Of a DNA stretch of 53,438 nucleotides, positions 47,702-53,438 are shown one piece after another (positions within the stretch are counted from its first letter, which is position 1; each line of letters opens with the position of its first letter). The DNA lies in contig MNCI01012718.1 in the NCBI GenBank assembly GCA_015680685.1, forward strand, positions 785,366-838,803, given 5' to 3'. The notes under the pieces are model-generated. The model was not told where the DNA came from. It saw nothing but the letters and a program-made list of their open reading frames with translations, and did not search any database. A program made the position numbers and the translations under genes. Origin of the DNA: Gnetum montanum. Lineage: Eukaryota; Streptophyta; Gnetopsida; Gnetales; Gnetaceae.

Positions 47702-47822
47702 CTTGTAACTCATCTTCAAGGAATCCTAATCTACACAACCTACAAATATGCTCTTCTTGGGGGAGTTGAATCCATCTTTCATTTTCAATTTTAAGATGAT
47801 GAGAACTTAAGCAAAGCTTATT
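47702..47822 (-). pseudogene. Possible LINE C-terminal zinc-motif fragment
   Basis: Minus strand reads LCLSSHHLKIENERWIQLPQ, then EEHICRLCRLGFLEDEL. The pattern (SSH.L.IE..RW....EER.C..C..G.vEDE.HF) resembles the C-terminal zinc-binding segment downstream of RT in some non-LTR retrotransposons. The following His and Cys are lost in a T-run. Only about 40 residues support this. Confidence 0.4.
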
Positions 47823-48059
47823 GATAGTATTCCATTACTTGATTGGAATAGTAGCTAAGAGATATTGAGCTTCTACATCTAGTTTATTAGATATCTGTGG
47901 TATAAATAAAATTCTCTTACCTTTCACGTTATACCACATCACTAAAATTAATCAAACTATCCTAAAATCAACAATGCAATCACACTTCTAACTCTAACTT
48001 CAATAATTAGCATGGTAGGTTATAGGATATTTATATTTCATATGTCATTTAATTGTTAT

Positions 48060-48470
48060 ATTACAAATTTGGGCTTTTTGTGGTGAAGATAATTTTATTA
48101 AATTTGGAATTCCTTTGTCATTTTCCTTTGTTAGATCATCTTTGTCAATGATTTCAAAATTGGCAATTTTAGAAATTCAAAATTACTACCTTTTGGGATT
48201 ATTATGAATTTTGGGATACTTCCAAAATTTTGGGAATGTTTGAAAATTTAGGATTTTTTTTGGTTTTTTTAAAGTCTATTTTTTAGTAATTTCGAAATTA
48301 AGCCTTTTAGAATTATTGCAAATTTTAGGGCCTTTCAGGATGTAGGAAGTTTTTTTTTTAAAATTTGAGATTTTTTGGAGGGTTTTTTTCCTCTTACATT
48401 GTCTTTGTTAAAAATTTCAAAATTGTTAATTTTAGAATTTCTATTGGGTTTTTGATAAATTTCCTAGCAA
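48060..48470. repeat. AT-rich dispersed repeat, copy 2
   Basis: Shares phrases such as gatttcaaaattggcaattt and gggattattatgaattttgg with 21240-21660. Confidence 0.6.
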
Positions 48471-48801
48471 TGGTGATCCACTAAATGGATCATGACTTGA
48501 CTGAGGCTACTATAGAATAGAGGGGGTAACTCAATTGTGAAAAATTGAAATGTTTCTTGATTTTGAAATTGCGATATCTCCTCGAATGCATTTCAAGTTG
48601 ATTTTGGGCTCCTTGAAAAGCCCATTCTATGATCTATAACCCTATAAAATTTCAAATTAATTGACGTTTATTTAATGATTCAAATCTATCTTGTAAAAAA
48701 GGGTCTTGGGTAAAATTGTTAAGCTTACAGAATATAAATTGATAATTTGTAAGATGAAAATCTTAGCAATCTGATAGAGTTTTGGAATGAGTAAATACTT
48801 T

Positions 48802-49213
48802 TGATGTACACAATATCGCGTCTTCCCCTGTGATATCGCGTACGTGATATCGCAGTCCACTGCCAGTTCTATAAATAAGAGGCAGCTCTCCCTTGTTTCA
48901 CGACATAGATTAGATTGTAGTGAAACTCTGGTAGTTTGATCCCTCCAGAGATAGATTATTTTCCAGTGTATGCCCGCAGTGTGGTGAATGTAATTGTATG
49001 GCATCCTTTATTTGAGTGTGACATACTTGGACATGCACATGATTGGCAATAAAGATTGAGATTACTTCATCATTGCAGCATTCACTTTGTTATTTATTTA
49101 TTTAATTGTTATTTACAGATTTCCTAGTTAATACTCTCTCACCCTTAAACTCACGTTAGACGCGGAATGAGTACAACTTGATTACGAGCATTTAAGTGTG
49201 CCTACTTGGTAAG
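48802..49213 (+). repeat. LTR A, interrupted by element 4
   Basis: Begins TGATGTACAC with three GATATCGC-type palindromes (48813-48853), TATAAATAAG (48869-48878), R with aataaagattgagattac (49050) and the first part of U5 (gagtacaacttgattacgag, cctacttggtaag). It stops at the left end of element 4; the missing part should lie right of the window. Confidence 0.85.
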
Positions 49214-50128
49214 TGATGAGATGTGATATCGCATATCGCATACGCGATATCGCGGTCCGTTGCCAAGTCTATAAATAAGAGGGGGCTCTCCCTTGTTTCC
49301 TCATCCTGGGCTAGAAGTAGGGAAACTCTGGCAGATTGATCACTCCAGAGATAGAATATTTTCCATGTGCCCGTAGTAGGAGTCCTAAAGTGAATGGATC
49401 TTTATTCGAGCAACATTGTACCTGAACACAAGTTGTGTACAACAATAAAGATGAACTTGCTGGATAAACCTTGCAGTGCATGGAATAGGATTTTATTTAC
49501 TGTTTTCTCTTTCATCCTTAAACTCCTAGAACACGAAATGAGTACGACTTGATTATGAGCATCTAAGTGTGACTACTTGGTAACCCAGTGACATATCCAG
49601 GATCTGCGCTTGGTAATCCCAGTGGTAGTTGTGCACGAAGGATGTGTACGGTTAGTCAAGGAATTGGCTACTCATCGCCCTTAGGCTAGATTAGATTCTC
49701 TCAACCATTTCCTCCTAGTTAAGTGCCTCAGTATGACCACTTCGAGCACGTGCGTTATGCGTGGTGATCCTAGCAACAATTAGCGTTTTGTAGCCGCGGT
49801 TGCATCGGTTCAGGGTGTGTACGGTAAGTGGGAACAGATGCTAACGCTAGGTAATTTAGACTTAGTTATTATTTAGAGTAGTAATTAGTTTCTCAACCCT
49901 TCACCTCAATAGCATAGGAGAAAAACATAAAAGATATAAAAATCATATACCTCGGACTTACTTAACCATACACCATGACAACTACAAGTAAGTCTGGGAA
50001 GACAACGAATGGTTAACCTTAAGTGTTCCATGAGGCGTGTAGGCATTTAGTCTACGGAGTTCGACCGGATCACGCGTGCTAAGCTCGTATTCGTATGGTT
50101 GAGTGTAGGGGTACCTTGCCACTCATCA
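49214..50128 (+). repeat. Element 4 5' LTR
   Basis: 915 bp from TGATGAGATG to CTCATCA. U3 has GATATCGC palindromes (49224-49254), then TATAAATAAG (49270-49279), an AATAAAG signal in R (near 49444), and U5 with agtacgacttgattatgagc and ggtaatcccagtggtagt. The last 90 bp (ggttgagtgtaggggtacct) match every other LTR here. Confidence 0.92.
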
Positions 50129-50147
50129 TTGGCACCGTTGCCGGGCA
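50129..50147 (+). other. Element 4 primer-binding site
   Basis: TTGGCACCGTTGCCGGGCA immediately after the LTR, two substitutions away from the tRNA-Asp-type site of element 2. Confidence 0.88.
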
Positions 50148-50272
50148 CTAAGTGTTTGTGCGCTAAGTAGAACATAAGAGATCATTTACATTGTTGGGAG
50201 CTTAAACGAACCTTAGGGTTAATCATAAGAAAAACAATTATATATCGGTAATTAGCACACCTATAAGACATC

Positions 50273-52772
50273 ATGTCTTCTTCTTCTTCTCACAAGAGCA
50301 CATCACCTAAGGATCATACAAAGAACAGTCGGCAATCAAAAACACATAACCTGAATCAGCCGGTTCCTCAATAATACAAAGTGACATATACTCATCCTGA
50401 TGAGTATATACCTGATTATAATTTTATCCTCCATCAAGACGAACACATGCGCTGGAGGGATTTGTTCGGTAACATAGTGTTACCTCCGGATCGTGCTGTC
50501 TCTAACATGATTCTCCGTGCTTTGGCACAAACTGGCATGACAGAATTATACGCCGAATACGTTGCGGCAGACTTTGACATGAGGGATTATCATCCCACAA
50601 ATTTACAACATATGAGGGACGCAAGGCAGGAGAGCCAGCATACACTGTTGAAGGGCAAAGAGGTCCCACACATCCTTAGTAAAACTAGAGATGGTGAACC
50701 ACTCACAACGGGTTCTCTATCAACAGATGTTCCCCCTCCTAACGATGGTGAGGAGGTTGGGTATCAGAACCTACGGTCAACAATACACAACCTTGGTTCT
50801 GATTCCCGTGAATGCCAATTGTTCATAGAGGGAACAACAACAAAAGACAAGAACGGGCACTTTGATCATCACCATGATTGGGGCAGGGATAACAGAAGAG
50901 AAGGTAGGAAACATCACCACGACGATGGTTCTCCTTCTTCTTTCCCTTCTTCACATCACTCACCTTGTCCTTCCACATCTGGGCGCAGCCATCATGAAGA
51001 ACATAACGGAGAAGATAAAGGTAAGCAAAATAAGAGACCTCGACGAGAGAGTCATGAGAGAGGACAAGGGCATGAACGAAGGGAACGTAGGGAACAACGA
51101 AGACATCATAGGCATCATGAAAGAGATGATCATGACGAGCCCCTACTTGCAACCCAAAGTATGCTTGATATAACGGAGGCAGTTAGAATTCCCACAAGGA
51201 ATTTAAAAGATAGTCGGATCAAGTGCTTAGATATGAACAACATCCCACGATTTGAAGGGGGATATAATGCAGATCCGAAACATCATTTACAGGCATTCCA
51301 TGATGCCTGTGCCTTACAAAATATAGAAAACGAGTGGTAGAAACTTAAGTTGTTTCCCAGGACACTCACCAAGGAAGCAGAGAGTTGGTACCGATCCTTA
51401 GAACCAGAAACCATCAGGAGGTGGAGTACGATGTTAGAACTATTCAACGATAAGTATCAAACGTACCCCAGAGTGTCCAATTTGCATAAGCAGATCCAAG
51501 GATGGAAGCAAGGTATTCATGAACCCTTGGATGCTGCCATGGCTTGATATTATGCATTGTTACATCGTTGCCCAGGCCATGGTTACGCTCAATGGGATCA
51601 ACTCCGTCACATCGTGGATGGGCTAAGGCATGAGACTAGAAGAACCCTTAGGACTTATGCCCAAGGGAGACTATCACAACTTAGAGCCCACGAAGTACAT
51701 CGCTTGTTGGAATAAGTAGCAAAAGAAGAAGGTGAGCTATGCAAAGGGAAAGTGCGGAAGAGTACAACTATGATCCCTCTCTTCGAAAGAAGGGAGTGAA
51801 ATTTTACGATGAAGAGAATGAGTCACCAATCGAAGAGTTGGTGAACGAAAAAACCTTGCCACTTCAAAAACTCAAAACAGAAATAGCGACTAAGGTAGAT
51901 GACATATGGAGTTCCTTAGACTCTAAAATTGAAACTGTCTTAAAAATTGTAGAAGAATCTAAGGTAGAACAAAGTAGTGACAAAGGTAAGACAAAGTGGA
52001 GAGATTTAGGCCTTGCACATAACAAGGGTAAGGGAAAAATCACTAACTCCGATGTGGTTGTGGATTCAGACACAGACGATGACTTTGGATGTGATATCTA
52101 CGACTATGACCATCCTAAGGGATGTTGTCCAATCATCTCACATCTACAAGAGTCTAGGGTATATGCACTCAACCCAAGACTTAATCAACGACAAACACCC
52201 TGATACCTTATCCCCAAGGTAACCAAAGACAGTTCCACCAACCATTAACGTATTATCTAAGTGGAACTCCACCACAACCCGTCGGACAGCATCAGCAGTG
52301 GCAATACCCACAGTCATGGGGGATGCCATCGCTGAAACATCAGTACCCTTACCGGTAGCCTGATCCTTATGGTTATTATGTGGAGCAATCGATTTCTCCA
52401 AGTGACTCTATGAGTCACACAACTCCTCACTGTCACTAAAAATTTTGGGAGTACTTCAGAAGGACTCCTTCTCCCCTGGGAGATACTCCATACCCACACC
52501 ATCCTCCTAATCCATCTGCACCTCTTTCATTAGTAGTTCCCATAACACCTCCTGCTCCAAAAATGCAAGGGAAACTCCCTCCTCAACCGCAGCAACGTCA
52601 TGCTGCGAGAGCTGTAAATATTCAACCTACTGCTGGTTCTAACAAATGTAAAAAGAGAAGACCCTTCTTCAGAACCAAAAGCCCATACAAACTCTTGCAA
52701 CAACAAGCGGTTGAGCCCATGTACACTCCTCCACCATCTAACACTTCGGAGTACCCTTCAGTTCAACGATAG
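50273..52772 (+). pseudogene. Element 4 gag
   Basis: Likely start ATG at 50273 (MSSSSSHKS). Blocks: HPDEYIPDYNFILHQDEHMR; RS-like tract about 50860-51130 with HDWGRDNRREGRKHHHDDGS and ERREQRRHHRHHERDDHD; gag core LDMNNIPRFEGGYNADPKHH; ESWYRSLEPETIRRWSTMLE; CDIYDYDHPKGCCPIISHLQ; Pro/Gln-rich tail. Stops: TAA at 50372, TAG at 51339, TGA at 51546, TAA at 51714; then a frameshift near 51730 and stops in the tail. Most stops stand where sister copies have Gln or Arg. Confidence 0.82.
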
Positions 52773-52784
52773 AGCTTAACGCAG

Positions 52785-52827
52785 ACGGTATGTTAACGCA
52801 TACCATAACTAACTGGATCAAGGTAGG
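52785..52827 (+). pseudogene. Element 4 protease start, cut by LTR B
   Basis: MLTHTITNWIKVG matches the start of the protease region in elements 1 and 2 (LTHVVTNWIKAG, LTYTVTNWINVG) and stops exactly where LTR B begins. Confidence 0.75.
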
Positions 52828-53438
52828 TGATGAGACACGACTTGCATGTGCCGCGATATCGCATCCCATGCGATATCGCGTCTTGTCCTGCGATATCGCG
52901 TACGCGATATCGCGTCCCGCCGCCATATCTATAAATAAGAGGCGGCACTCCCTTCATTTCCCAATCCTTGCTAGTGTAGCAAAGCTCTGGCAGATTGATC
53001 ACTCCAGAGTTAGAATTTTTCCCCATGTGCCCATAGTAGGAGTCCTAGAGTGAACGGCTCTTTATTCGAGCAACTTGTAAACCTGAACCCAAGTTGTGTA
53101 CGGAAATAAAGACGAACTTGATTGGATAAACCTTGCAGCACGTGGTTTCATTTATTGTTTTCATTTACTACTTTCCTAGTGCATTCAAGTACGACTTGAT
53201 TACGAGCGTCTACGGATGTGTACAGCTAGTCAAGGAACCAGCTGCTTGACGCAACGCATGAGTACGAATCAATTACGAGCATCGGCTGCTTGGTAACCCA
53301 GTAGCGTATTCCAGGATTTTTCGCTTGGTAATCCCAGTGGTAGTCCGATGTGTACGGCTAGTTGAGGAATCGGCTGCTCATTGCTAGGCTAGAACGTGTG
53401 ATAAGTACGACTTAGTTACGAGCACCCACGGGTGTGTA
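52828..53438 (+). repeat. LTR B nested in element 4, runs off the window
   Basis: Starts TGATGAGACACG after gtagg (possible duplication; partner outside). U3 has four GATATCGC palindromes (52852-52916), then TATAAATAAG (52930-52939), AATAAAG (53105) and U5 that carries agtacgacttgattacgagc three times in variant form (53189, 53260, 53406), more than in other copies. Solo or full element cannot be told. Confidence 0.85.

Larger units (their letters stand above)
49214..53438 (+). mobile_element. Element 4: Ty3/gypsy element, 5' half, broken by a nested LTR
   Basis: Plus strand: 5' LTR, PBS, gag and the start of protease, then another LTR of the same family at 52828. Its pol and 3' LTR lie beyond the window, so completeness is unknown. 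Its gag has the longest uninterrupted frames of the copies here, which suggests it is younger than elements 1-3 (inference). Confidence 0.88.

Overview
This window is nuclear DNA from a plant, most likely a flowering plant with long, transposon-rich introns. The evidence is a spliced plant-type NEMF/Rqc2 gene with GT-AG introns and a CCHC zinc knuckle, plant L1-type and RTE-type LINE remains, tRNA-derived SINE-like repeats, and Ty3/gypsy LTR retrotransposons with tRNA-Asp-type primer-binding sites. I cannot name the species.

The left third (about 2.2-17.8 kb, plus strand) is one gene, the NEMF/Rqc2 ribosome-quality-control factor. Thirteen coding exons are visible (exons 2-14 by homology) and join with consistent phases into about 1118 codons ending in TAA at 17790-17792. 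The N-terminal exon of about 36 residues is not seen and probably lies left of position 1. Intron 10 holds a dead antisense L1-type LINE (about 9.8-14.9 kb) with a matching 13-bp target duplication. Intron 8 holds a SINE-like repeat.

From 17.8 to 22.4 kb is AT-rich intergenic DNA with a decayed receptor-like-kinase fragment (20.7-21.05 kb), three telomere-like units and a dispersed AT-rich repeat that recurs at 48.1-48.5 kb.

From 22.4 kb to the right end is a nest of related Ty3/gypsy elements sharing termini (TGATGAG...CTCATCA), R/U5 sequence and PBS. (1) A degenerate full-length element on the minus strand lies at 22360-32211 (gag-protease-RT-RNaseH-integrase, TSD ctttc). (2) A minus-strand derivative at 32735-39001 keeps gag and protease but has lost all of RT, RNaseH and integrase (TSD gaagg). 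(3) A plus-strand element has a long decayed coiled-coil reading frame in place of gag-pol. It is split by element 2 and by a solo LTR at 39384-40221 (TSD gaagt), and its 3' LTR is at 42338-43143. (4) A plus-strand element starting at 49214 sits inside an older LTR (48802-49213) and is itself broken in its protease region by another LTR at 52828 that runs off the window. Between 43.1 and 48.8 kb are an RTE-type LINE fragment, a reverse SINE head, a diverged 330-bp direct repeat and sequence with no recognisable gene.

The only gene likely to be functional is NEMF. The most unusual features are: U3 regions that each carry a different palindromic repeat above a shared TATA/R/U5 unit; the coiled-coil reading frame carried by the same LTR family; a second open frame overlapping the RS-like part of gag in three copies; and stop codons concentrated at positions expected from C-to-T decay of CAG/CAA/CGA codons.
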